Below are positions 1-5,983 of a DNA stretch of 7,371 bases, in pieces; the first letter of the stretch is position 1, and every line of letters begins with the position of its first letter. Under the pieces are notes generated by a model. That model searched no databases. It was not told the DNA's origin and saw only the letters and a program-made list of their open reading frames with translations. The position numbers and the translations under genes are program-made. This DNA comes from Thermodesulfobacteriota bacterium (GTDB lineage: Bacteria > Desulfobacterota > RBG-13-43-22): assembly GCA_025454185.1 (NCBI GenBank), contig JALOOY010000068.1:1-7371 (forward strand), read 5' to 3'.

Positions 1-1
1 C

Positions 2-2038
2 ACCTTCGCCGTGCTGGGCCTCTTCGGTTTTTCCATCAACATGCTCACCATGTTCGCCATGGTGCTGGCCATCGGCCTGCTGGTGGACGATGCCATCGTG
101 GTGGTCGAGAACGTGGAGCGGATCATGCGTGAAGAAGGGCTCTCCCCGCGGGAGGCCACCCGCAAGTCCATGGACCAGATTACCAGCGCCCTGATCGGCA
201 TCGGGTTGGTGCTCTCGGCGGTCTTCGGGCCCATGGCCTTTTTCAGCGGTTCCACCGGAGTCATCTACCGCCAATTTTCCATAACCGTCATCTCGGCCAT
301 GCTGCTTTCGGTGGTGGTGGCCCTGGTCTTGACGCCGGTGTTGTGCGTATCCTTCTTGAAGCCGGCGCCCCCGGGCCGGGAACAGGCTCCAGGGAAGTTT
401 CGCTGGCTGCGGGCCTTCTTCCGCGGATTTGACCGCCTCTTTTTGCGGGCCAGGGATTTTTACCTGCGACTGGTGAGCCATTCCCTTCACAGGAAGCTGC
501 GTTATCTGGTTGTATTTCTGCTGATCGTAGTCGCCATGGGCTTCCTCTTCCGGCGTATGCCCACCGCTTATCTCCCCGATGAGGATCAGGGTATCCTGAT
601 GGTCCAGGCCCTGCTGCCGGCGAACGCGACCCTGGAGCAGACCGATCGGGTTATGAAGACCGTTCGGGAGCATTTTTTGGGGCCCGAAAAGGAGGCGGTG
701 GAGGCCATCATGACCGTTTCCGGGGTGGGCTTTTCCGGCCGGGGCCAGAACGCGGGTTTGGCCTTTGTGAAGCTCAAGGACTGGGACCTGCGCCCGGGGC
801 CGAACCTGAAGGTGGGCGCCGTGGCCGAAAGGGCCATGAAGGCCTTTTACCGGATCCGCCACGCCATGGTGTTTGCCTTTGCGCCGCCGGCGGTGGTGGA
901 ACTGGGGCAGGCCAAGGGTTTCGATTTTCAATTGCTGGATCGGGGCGGGTTGGGGCACGCCCAACTGATGGAGGCCCGCAACCAGCTCCTGGGCCTGGCG
1001 GGGCAGGACCCGGTATTGACCAAGGTGCGGCCCAATGGCCTCGAAGATGTGCCCGAATACCGTATCGATGTGGACTGGGAGAAGGCCGGTGCCCTGGGCC
1101 TGTCCATCGCTTCGATTCATAACACGATTTCGGCGGCTTTTGGCAGCGCTTATATCAATGATTTCATTCAGGGGGGCCGGGTTAAACGGGTTTATGTCCA
1201 GGCCGATGCCCCCTACCGTATGCTGCCCGGAGATCTGGAAAAACTCTATGTGCGCAACCAGTCGGGAAAGATGGTTCCTTTTTCCTCTTTTGCCTCCGGG
1301 CATTGGACTTCGGGTTCTCCCAAACTGGAACGCTTCAACGGCTTTCCTTCTTTGAACATCGTCGGTGAGGCGGCGCCCGGGAGAAGCTCCGGCGAGGCCA
1401 TGCAGGCCATGGAGGGGTTTGTCCGTAAGCTGCCCCAGGGGGTCGGCTTTGACTGGACAGGTTTGTCCTATCAAGAGCGGCAGTCTGCGGCCCAGGCCCT
1501 CCCTCTGTATGCCTTCTCGATTCTGGTGATTTTCCTCTGCCTGGCGGCCTTGTACGAGAGTTGGCCCATCCCGATCTCGATCCTGCTGGCCCTGCCCCTG
1601 GGGGTCATCGGGGGGGTAATCGCCTCTACGCTGCGGGGACTGCCTAACGACGTCTATTTTCAGATCGGGCTGCTGACCACCCTGGGCTTGACTACCAAGA
1701 ACGCCATTTTGATCGTCCAGTTCGCCAAGGCCCGGGTGGAAGAAGGGCAGGGATTGATGGAAGCGACGCTGGAAGCCTCGAAACTGCGGATGCGCCCCAT
1801 CATCATGACCTCGCTGGCTTTCGGCTTCGGCGTCCTGCCCCTGGCCCTGGCCGGCGGCGCTGGCGCCGGGGCGCAAAAAGCCATCGGCACGGGCGTTCTG
1901 GGTGGCGTGATCACCGCCACATTTCTCGTAACCCTGTTCGCGCCGCTTTTTTTCGTGGTCATCGAAAAGACGCTGGGGAAAAATAGAAAAGACAGACCAA
2001 TCCGGGCGGTACCAAACCATCCGCCGGAGGATCATTGA
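2..2038 (+). CDS. RND efflux pump inner-membrane permease, AcrB/MexB-like (HAE1 family), 5' partial
   Basis: This is the proton-driven inner-membrane pump of a tripartite exporter. It takes drugs and other amphipathic compounds from the membrane/periplasm and passes them to an outer-membrane channel. The reading frame is open to the left edge, so the first ~35% is missing; the GTG at 11 is an internal valine. The window opens just before TM4, which carries the paired proton-relay aspartates of AcrB D407/D408 type (codons 86-91, VDDAIVVVENVE). TM10 carries the matching lysine (codon 1697-1699, TTKNAILIVQFAK; AcrB K940). Other AcrB signatures appear in order: STGVIYRQFSIT, PDEDQGILMVQ, FSGRGQNAGLAFVKLKDW, VELGQAKGFDFQLLD, VRPNGLEDVPEY, YRMLPGDLEKLYVRN, WTGLSYQERQS, NDVYFQIGLLTT and MRPIIMTSLAFGFG. 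The match to AcrB from memory is near-continuous, including the C-terminal TM11-TM12 region. The channel gene follows after one base, the usual pump-channel order. Substrates cannot be read from the sequence. Confidence 0.97.
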   Translation, partial: TFAVLGLFGFSINMLTMFAMVLAIGLLVDDAIVVVENVERIMREEGLSPREATRKSMDQITSALIGIGLVLSAVFGPMAFFSGSTGVIYRQFSITVISAMLLSVVVALVLTPVLCVSFLKPAPPGREQAPGKFRWLRAFFRGFDRLFLRARDFYLRLVSHSLHRKLRYLVVFLLIVVAMGFLFRRMPTAYLPDEDQGILMVQALLPANATLEQTDRVMKTVREHFLGPEKEAVEAIMTVSGVGFSGRGQNAGLAFVKLKDWDLRPGPNLKVGAVAERAMKAFYRIRHAMVFAFAPPAVVELGQAKGFDFQLLDRGGLGHAQLMEARNQLLGLAGQDPVLTKVRPNGLEDVPEYRIDVDWEKAGALGLSIASIHNTISAAFGSAYINDFIQGGRVKRVYVQADAPYRMLPGDLEKLYVRNQSGKMVPFSSFASGHWTSGSPKLERFNGFPSLNIVGEAAPGRSSGEAMQAMEGFVRKLPQGVGFDWTGLSYQERQSAAQALPLYAFSILVIFLCLAALYESWPIPISILLALPLGVIGGVIASTLRGLPNDVYFQIGLLTTLGLTTKNAILIVQFAKARVEEGQGLMEATLEASKLRMRPIIMTSLAFGFGVLPLALAGGAGAGAQKAIGTGVLGGVITATFLVTLFAPLFFVVIEKTLGKNRKDRPIRAVPNHPPEDH
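2026..2030 (+). promoter_or_regulatory. Ribosome binding site deciding the OMF start at 2040
   Basis: GGAGG lies 9 nt before ATG 2040, within the last codons of the pump gene. It is stronger than the GAGG-N4-ATG contexts found inside the repeat (ATG 2073 and 2094). It therefore favours a start upstream of the repeat, so that the repeat is translated. Confidence 0.65.
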
Positions 2039-2039
2039 C

Positions 2040-3536
2040 ATGGCTGGAATTTTATCTTTAATTCGAGGTTCGATGTTGGACGTTCGAGGTTCGATGTTCG
2101 TCTATATCCCCGTATTAATGCTGGGCGTCTCCCTGCTGACGACCGGCTGTACCCTGGCCCCCCCCTACACCAGACCGGAAGCGCCCGTTCCCGGCGCCTG
2201 GCCGAAAGGAGAGGCCTACCGGGAGACACCGGTTTCTCCCGAAAGCCCTGCGGCCTCCGGGACTCCCTGGCAGGAATTCTTCGCCGACGAGGGCCTGCGC
2301 CAGGCCATCGCCACGGCGTTGAAAAACAACCGCGATCTGCGGCTGGCTGCCTTGAACGTGGAAAGGGCCCGGGCCCTGTATGGCATCCAGCGGGGCGAGC
2401 TGTTTCCGGTGCTCGAGGCCACGGGCGGGGGAAGCCAGCAGCGGATTCCGGGCGACCTTTCCAGCACCGGGCAAGCCCGCACCACGGAGCAGTACAACGT
2501 CAACCTGGGCCTCAGTTCCTGGGAGATCGACTTCTTCGGCCGCATCCGCAGCCTCCGGGATAGGGCCCTGGAGGAGTTCCTGGCTACCGAGGAGGCCCGC
2601 CGCAGCGCGGAAATTCTGCTGGTCTCCACCGTGGCCGGCGCCTATCTGACTCTGGCGGCCGACCGGGAAAATCTCACGTTGTCCCGCTCCACCTGGGAGG
2701 CGCAAGAAAAAGCCTACGAACTGGTCAAGCGCCGCCAGGAAGTGGGCTTGGCCTCCGCCGTGGACCTCTATCGCGCCCGGATACCGGTGGACACGGCCCG
2801 GGGGGATGTGGCCCGGTTTACACAACTCGTCGCCCAGGACGAAAACGCCCTGAATGTATTGCTGGGGACTTCCCTCTCCGTACTGGAGGCCGGAAAACCG
2901 GCGGATCTGAACGAGGTTCGCCCGCCCCGCGAGATTTCCGCCGGCCTCTCCTCGGAAGTGCTCCTGCGCCGGCCGGACATCCTGTCCGGGGAGCACCGGC
3001 TCAAGGCCGCCTACGCCAACATCGGTGCAGCCCGGGCGGCGTTTTTCCCCCGCATCACCTTGACCACCTCGATCGGAACAGCCAGCAGCGAGTTGTCCGG
3101 GCTGTTCGGGGCCGGCCAGGACACCTGGTTCTTTAACCCCCAGGTCAAAATGCCGATTTTCGACGCCCGCCTCTGGTCGGCCCTGGAGGCCACGAAGGTG
3201 CAGCGGGAGATCGCCGTAACGGAATACGAGAAGGCGATTCAAACGGCCTTCCGGGAGGTGGCCGACACCCTGGCCATACGGGGCACGGTGGACCGGCAAC
3301 TGGCGGCGCAGCAGTCCCTGGTGGAGGCCAATGCCGAAACCTACCGGCTGGCCCAGGCCCGTTATAACAAAGGCCTCGACAGCTTCTTGAGCGTCCTGGA
3401 TGCGCAGCGCTCCCTGTACGGCGCCCAGCAGGGACTGGTGGGCCTCCGTCTGGCTAAGATCGCCAACCAGGTCCGGCTCTACGCCGTGCTGGGCGGCGGC
3501 AGCGAACCGGATAAAAGCCGGCTCCCCGCGGAATGA
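2040..3536 (+). CDS. Outer-membrane efflux channel lipoprotein, NodT/OprM (OMF) family
   Basis: This is the outer-membrane exit duct of the pump encoded just upstream; the family forms TolC-like trimers anchored by an N-terminal lipid. The 498-residue length is normal. ATG 2040 has a good Shine-Dalgarno (GGAGG 2026-2030, 9 nt spacing) and starts one base after the pump's stop. A lipobox LTTGC puts the acylated cysteine at residue 37 (codon 2148-2150), followed by the family motif TLAPPYTRPEAPVPGAWP. Two outer-membrane efflux repeats follow (about residues 75-275 and 295-490). The second contains LLRRPDILSGEHRLKAAYAN, then IGAARAAFFPRITL, and near the end YNKGLDSFLSVLDAQRSLYG and VRLYAVLGGG. 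The oddity is the leader: residues 8-27 are encoded by a repeat element (2061-2119), making a long 36-residue signal peptide. Later in-frame ATGs at 2073 and 2094 also have GAGG four bases upstream, so a shorter start is possible. The ATG at 2118 would leave too short a signal peptide. Confidence 0.95.
   Translation: MAGILSLIRGSMLDVRGSMFVYIPVLMLGVSLLTTGCTLAPPYTRPEAPVPGAWPKGEAYRETPVSPESPAASGTPWQEFFADEGLRQAIATALKNNRDLRLAALNVERARALYGIQRGELFPVLEATGGGSQQRIPGDLSSTGQARTTEQYNVNLGLSSWEIDFFGRIRSLRDRALEEFLATEEARRSAEILLVSTVAGAYLTLAADRENLTLSRSTWEAQEKAYELVKRRQEVGLASAVDLYRARIPVDTARGDVARFTQLVAQDENALNVLLGTSLSVLEAGKPADLNEVRPPREISAGLSSEVLLRRPDILSGEHRLKAAYANIGAARAAFFPRITLTTSIGTASSELSGLFGAGQDTWFFNPQVKMPIFDARLWSALEATKVQREIAVTEYEKAIQTAFREVADTLAIRGTVDRQLAAQQSLVEANAETYRLAQARYNKGLDSFLSVLDAQRSLYGAQQGLVGLRLAKIANQVRLYAVLGGGSEPDKSRLPAE
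2061..2119. repeat. Heptamer-based dispersed repeat, copy 1, inside the OMF signal-peptide codons
   Basis: This 59-bp element consists of six 7-bp units (2062-2103: TTCGAGG, TTCGATG, TTGGACG, TTCGAGG, TTCGATG, TTCGTCT) and a 16-bp tail ending in CGTATTAAT. It matches the copy at 3613-3671 at 52 of 59 positions without gaps, in the same orientation. It is read in frame as part of the channel lipoprotein's leader, encoding I-RGSMLDV-RGSMFVY-IPVL; three 7-bp units equal seven codons, hence the RGSM repetition. I recall similar TTCGAKG arrays from deltaproteobacterial genomes, but could not search for them. Confidence 0.85.
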
Positions 3537-3612
3537 TGTTGGCTGTATTTTCGAACTAAAGCCCCAGGCCCGCCTGCGCCGGACACCCGCGAAGCATGAA
3601 AATATCATCCTC

Positions 3613-3671
3613 ATTCGAGGTTCGATGTTGGGCGTTCGATGTTGGATGTTCGTCTTTATTTTCGTATTAAT
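3613..3671. repeat. Heptamer-based dispersed repeat, copy 2, downstream of the OMF gene
   Basis: The units are TTCGAGG, TTCGATG, TTGGGCG, TTCGATG, TTGGATG, TTCGTCT (3614-3655), followed by the tail TTATTTTCGTATTAAT. It differs from copy 1 at seven positions, four of them in the tail. It lies 77 nt after the channel gene's stop in non-coding DNA. Read in the same frame as copy 1, it would encode RGSMLGVRCWMFVFIFVLI, again basic then hydrophobic. That frame ends at TAA 3700-3702, and I see no ribosome binding site, so I do not call a gene. Confidence 0.85.
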
Positions 3672-3674
3672 CTA

Positions 3675-3703
3675 TTGCCTTCCCCGGCAAGTTTTGCCAT
3701 AAT
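3675..3703 (+). promoter_or_regulatory. Candidate sigma70 promoter for the lipoprotein-yidD-TPR-carbonic anhydrase unit
   Basis: A -35-like TTGCCT (3675-3680; 4 of 6 to TTGACA) is followed by a 17-nt spacer and a -10-like CATAAT (3698-3703; 5 of 6 to TATAAT). The spacing is ideal, and the site lies about 75 nt before the first gene of the unit, just after repeat copy 2. This is based on sequence resemblance only. A short perfect inverted repeat, GAGGGA-N6-TCCCTC (3718-3735), lies in the predicted 5' leader. Confidence 0.4.
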
Positions 3704-3717
3704 CCGGCCGGCGCCGT

Positions 3718-3735
3718 GAGGGAGCTCTATCCCTC
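3718..3735. other. Short inverted repeat in the leader of the lipoprotein operon
   Basis: GAGGGA and TCCCTC form a perfect 6-bp stem around the loop GCTCTA. No T-run follows, so it does not look like an intrinsic terminator. It could be a small leader hairpin, or chance. Confidence 0.25.
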
Positions 3736-3776
3736 CGAGCCGTTCTAATCTTATTGGTGAAAAGGAGCAGGGAAAC

Positions 3777-4025
3777 ATGAATAGACCATGGATTTTGGGG
3801 ATCGTAATGGTGCTTTTGGCGGCCGTCGGCCTGGCCGGGTGCTGCGGCGGGGACACCACCACCGTGAAGGAACAGCCGATCATCGTCACCCCCGGCAACG
3901 CCACCACGGCGCCGACAGTAGGCCAGGAACTGCAGAGTCTGGAAGACGCCTACAAGAAGGGGGTCATTACCAAAGAGCAGTACGAGGAAGCCAAGAAGAA
4001 GGTCCTGGAAAAGGCCGGCAAGTAA
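3777..4025 (+). CDS. Small lipoprotein with a C-terminal SHOCT-like domain
   Basis: This is an 82-residue predicted lipoprotein of unknown specific role. It begins with a basic/hydrophobic signal peptide and a canonical lipobox LAGC, which places the lipid-bearing cysteine at residue 22 (C23 follows). A threonine/proline-rich linker (about 24-50) leads to a C-terminal helical pair, LQSLEDAYKKGVITKEQYEE continuing into AKKKVLEK (about 52-79). The KKGVITKEQYEEAKKKVL pattern is the hallmark of the SHOCT (short C-terminal) domain, often found at protein ends and thought to mediate oligomerisation or binding. The start is supported by AAGGAG (3762-3767) 9 nt before ATG. The next gene begins immediately after the TAA and in the same frame. 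With no charged residue at +2, sorting to the outer membrane is plausible. Confidence 0.88.
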   Translation: MNRPWILGIVMVLLAAVGLAGCCGGDTTTVKEQPIIVTPGNATTAPTVGQELQSLEDAYKKGVITKEQYEEAKKKVLEKAGK

Positions 4026-4421
4026 TTGCCTGTCCTGCTCTGGATACTGATCCTGCTGCTCCCGGGAGAGGCCCGGGCCTCAGGCATGGGCGGGCCTGGA
4101 CACGGGGGATTGCAGGGCCTGCCCGACGGGGTCGTCGATACTTCACCGGTGAAGCTGGGGCTGCAGGGTCTGGTCCGGCTCTACCAAACCGTGGTCTCCC
4201 CGGTAAACCCGGACCGTTGCGGGTTCCGGCCCAGTTGTTCGGCCTACGGCTCCTTGGCAGTCCGGGAAAACGGCCCTTTCTGGGGGGTCATCATGACGGC
4301 CGACCGCCTGCTGCGCTGCCATCTTTTGAAAAAGCCCGGGCCCGCTGCGTTGCTCCTGCCGGATGGAAAAATCCTGGACCTCCCGCCGCCTAAGCCCCTC
4401 CTGGAATTTTCGGATCCATGA
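4026..4421 (+). CDS. yidD: YidD-family protein (membrane insertion efficiency factor) with N-terminal leader
   Basis: The YidD (DUF37) core lies at about residues 46-103: GLVRLYQTVVSPVNPDRCGF, then RPSCSAYGSLAVR and ADRLLRCH. The family cysteines are at C65, C71 and C98. E. coli YidD is a small protein on the cytoplasmic face of the inner membrane that assists YidC-dependent membrane protein insertion. This 131-residue version is longer than the usual 70-85. It begins with a hydrophobic run (LLWILILLLPGEARA) resembling a signal peptide or membrane anchor, then a Gly-rich linker, so the core may be periplasmic. The start is uncertain: TTG 4026 abuts the previous TAA, has no clear Shine-Dalgarno and gives a leader without early positive charges. 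ATG 4086 would delete the hydrophobic run. The 3' end overlaps the next gene by ATGA. Family assignment is firm; location and role are inference. Confidence 0.9.
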   Translation: MPVLLWILILLLPGEARASGMGGPGHGGLQGLPDGVVDTSPVKLGLQGLVRLYQTVVSPVNPDRCGFRPSCSAYGSLAVRENGPFWGVIMTADRLLRCHLLKKPGPAALLLPDGKILDLPPPKPLLEFSDP

Positions 4422-5299
4422 AACGTTGGTTCTCGCTGGGGTTGGTCGCTTTGTTGCTGTGGCCCGGCCTGGTCCGGGGTGGCGAAGAATCCGTGGTGGT
4501 CAGCGAAACGGTTCAACTGCGGGTGGCTGACGGCTTTCTGGCCGAACAGGAGTATTACCGGGCCATCACCGAATACCTGCGCTTTCGGTTTCTGTTTCCC
4601 GACTCCGGGCGGGGAGATTATGTGCTGCTGCAGATCGGCAGGGCGTACCTGCGGGGCGGCGAACCCGACCGGGCGGCCAAAAATTTTCGGCTTCTGGCCG
4701 CGCAGTATCCCGCCAGCCCGCTGATGGGCCAGTCCCGCTTCCTGGAAGGATTGGCGCTCTGGAAGGGGAAAGACCGCGCCGCTGCCGCTGCCGTTTTCGA
4801 AGAACTCGCGGCTGGCGCCCCGAACGATCAGGCCCCCCGGGCCCTGGCGGCCCTAGCCCTGCTGCGTCTGGAAGGAGACGATGTCCGGGGCGCCCGGGAG
4901 GCCCTGCAGCGGTTTACGGCGGGTCATGCCGATCATGCCTGGGGGCCGCGGGTCCGAGAAGCCGAGGCCGGCCTGGCGGCCTATGAAGGATTGCCCCAGA
5001 AATCGGAAGTGCTGGCCGGCATCCTCTCTGGAATTCTACCGGGGGCCGGTTACGCTTATGCGGAGGAATTTGCTACGGGGTTCATGTCCCTGGGTGTCAA
5101 CGGCGCTTTTGTCACCGCGGCCTGGGCGGCTTTCGCCAACGGACTGGAGGCGGTGGGGATCCTGGCCGGGGGGATCGGACTGCCATTTTACATCGGCAAC
5201 ATCTACGGCTCGGTCCTGTCGGCGCGCAAATGGAATTTGGCTGTGAAAAAACAGGCGCGGGACCTCGCCTTTACTACCCTTGATTTTGTATTTGAGTGA
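4418..5299 (+). CDS. Exported TPR-repeat protein with hydrophobic C-terminal domain
   Basis: This 293-residue protein has a signal peptide (MKRW then a hydrophobic run to about residue 20). Residues ~30-190 are alanine-rich paired helices typical of tetratricopeptide repeats, such as AEQEYYRAITEYLRFRFLFP, LLQIGRAYLRGGEPDRAAKN and FEELAAGAPNDQAPRALAAL. They resemble envelope TPR scaffolds of the YbgF/BamD kind. The C-terminal part (about 198-270) is hydrophobic and glycine-rich: GILSGILPGAGYAYAEEFAT, then two likely membrane helices, then GLPFYIGNIYGSVLSARKWN. The PGAG(Q)xY and NIYG...A(K/R)KWN motifs recall membrane segments I know from other TPR proteins; I cannot name the family with certainty. 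Its ATG overlaps the yidD stop (ATGA), implying translational coupling, and the following gene starts 3 nt after its stop. A scaffold role at the membrane with the YidD-like protein is inference. Confidence 0.85.
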   Translation: MKRWFSLGLVALLLWPGLVRGGEESVVVSETVQLRVADGFLAEQEYYRAITEYLRFRFLFPDSGRGDYVLLQIGRAYLRGGEPDRAAKNFRLLAAQYPASPLMGQSRFLEGLALWKGKDRAAAAAVFEELAAGAPNDQAPRALAALALLRLEGDDVRGAREALQRFTAGHADHAWGPRVREAEAGLAAYEGLPQKSEVLAGILSGILPGAGYAYAEEFATGFMSLGVNGAFVTAAWAAFANGLEAVGILAGGIGLPFYIGNIYGSVLSARKWNLAVKKQARDLAFTTLDFVFE

Positions 5300-5302
5300 A
5301 CC

Positions 5303-5833
5303 GTGGCCAAGCTGTACTCCTTCGATGGAAAATCACCCCGTGTAGACCCCGGGGCCTTCGTTCACCCCGAGGCGGTGCTGATCGGCGACGTCACGGTGGG
5401 GGCGGGCGCCTACATCGGGCCCTGCGCCTGCCTGCGGGGGGACTTCGGCCCCATCCGGCTGGAGGCCGGCGCCGTCGTGCAGGATACCTGCGTCATTCAC
5501 ACCTTTCCCGAACAGGAAGTCCGGATCGAAACGGGCGGCCTGCTGGGCCACGGGGCTGTGATCCACGGCTGCCTCATCAAAAAGAACGCCTTGGTGGGAA
5601 TCAACGCCGTGGTCATGGACCGGGCCGTGGTGGGCGAGAACGCCCTGGTGGCGGCAGGGGCCCTGGTGCGGGCCGGTCTGGAGATCCCGGCCGGCCGGCT
5701 GGCCTCCGGCGTCCCGGCCAAGGTCCTGCGGCCGCTCACGGAAGAGGAGATCGCCAGAAAATTGGAGGGTATCCGGATGTATCAGGCTTTGGTGATCCGC
5801 TCCCTCCGGAACATGAAGCCCTTGGAACTTTGA
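5303..5833 (+). CDS. Gamma-carbonic-anhydrase-like left-handed beta-helix protein (PaaY/CaiE-like)
   Basis: This 176-residue protein is built from hexapeptide repeats ([LIV]-G-x4 pattern: VLIGDV, TVGAGA, YIGPCA, ALVGIN, AVVGEN, ALVAAG), which form the left-handed beta-helix of the gamma-class carbonic anhydrase family. The three predicted metal-ligand histidines are H66 (DTCVIHTF), H83 and H88 (GHGAVIHGC). R45 and D47 (LRGDFGPI) and Q60/D61 match active-site positions of Cam-type enzymes. The C-terminus (GVPAKVLRPLTEEEI plus a helix) is typical. The sequence most resembles the PaaY/CaiE/YrdA branch, whose members include carbonic anhydrases and thioesterase-like proteins, so CO2 hydration is possible but unproven. 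It lacks a signal peptide and is likely cytoplasmic. GTG 5303 lies 3 nt after the TPR stop without a strong Shine-Dalgarno, so it probably relies on coupling. No phenylacetate or carnitine genes are nearby. C41 and C43 on one turn are unusual to my eye. Confidence 0.93.
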   Translation: MAKLYSFDGKSPRVDPGAFVHPEAVLIGDVTVGAGAYIGPCACLRGDFGPIRLEAGAVVQDTCVIHTFPEQEVRIETGGLLGHGAVIHGCLIKKNALVGINAVVMDRAVVGENALVAAGALVRAGLEIPAGRLASGVPAKVLRPLTEEEIARKLEGIRMYQALVIRSLRNMKPLEL

Positions 5834-5840
5834 TCGCCGA

Positions 5841-5877
5841 CGGGGCCATCTTTCCTGCCGGTCGCCGAAAGGCCCCG
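5841..5877. other. Inverted repeat after the carbonic-anhydrase-like gene
   Basis: CGGGGCC (5841-5847) and GGCCCCG (5871-5877) form a perfect 7-bp stem with a 23-nt loop, beginning 8 nt after the stop codon. A T-run is absent, so it is not a classical intrinsic terminator. It could be a 3'-end stabilising hairpin. TCGCCGA occurs twice here as a direct repeat (5834 and 5862). Confidence 0.3.
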
Positions 5878-5924
5878 AAATGACGCGGCACCTTTAAGGT
5901 CCTGCCCCCTCGATTTCAATCCTC

Positions 5925-5942
5925 TTGGCATGTCATGTGCAA
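5925..5942 (+). promoter_or_regulatory. Candidate sigma54 (-24/-12) promoter for the DUF2202 gene
   Basis: TTGGCATG (5925-5932), four bases, then GTGCAA (5937-5942) match the RpoN consensus YTGGCACG-N4-TTGCW, with T for C in the -24 box and G for T in the -12 box. The invariant GG (5927-5928) and GC (5939-5940) are correctly spaced. Transcription would begin near 5952, giving a leader of about 30 nt that includes the ribosome binding site. No activator site is identified; an 11-bp palindrome, ACCTTTAAGGT (5890-5900), lies upstream. Confidence 0.45.
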
Positions 5943-5967
5943 TATCTCCCGTCAGAAACAATATTTT

Positions 5968-5976
5968 AAAGGAGGT
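5968..5976 (+). promoter_or_regulatory. Consensus Shine-Dalgarno of the DUF2202 gene
   Basis: AAAGGAGGT, nearly fully complementary to the 16S rRNA tail, sits 7 nt before ATG 5984. It is the strongest ribosome binding site in the window and fixes the start. It suggests high translation once the gene is transcribed. Confidence 0.85.
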
Positions 5977-5983
5977 ATAAAAC

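Noticed and set aside
3565..3576. CAGG-CCCG-CCTG hairpin after the OMF gene as a terminator
   Set aside because: It has only a four-bp stem and no T-run follows.
2115..3614. A 499-codon open frame on the minus strand opposite the OMF gene
   Set aside because: It is fully antisense to a clearly homologous NodT/OprM gene. Its translation is Gly/Gln/Arg-rich with no recognisable domain, as expected for a shadow frame in GC-rich DNA.
3596..3670. A 24-codon frame starting at ATG 3596 through repeat copy 2
   Set aside because: It has no ribosome binding site, its frame differs from the one used in copy 1, and it ends inside the repeat tail.
2061..3671. CRISPR-like interpretation of the two repeats
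   Set aside because: There are only two copies, 1.55 kb apart around a gene, with internal 7-bp periodicity and no spacer-sized intervals or cas genes.
5296..5883. A 195-codon plus-strand frame overlapping the gamma-CA-like gene
   Set aside because: Its translation is a low-complexity Arg/Gly/Pro sequence, while the other frame gives a complete, motif-perfect hexapeptide protein.
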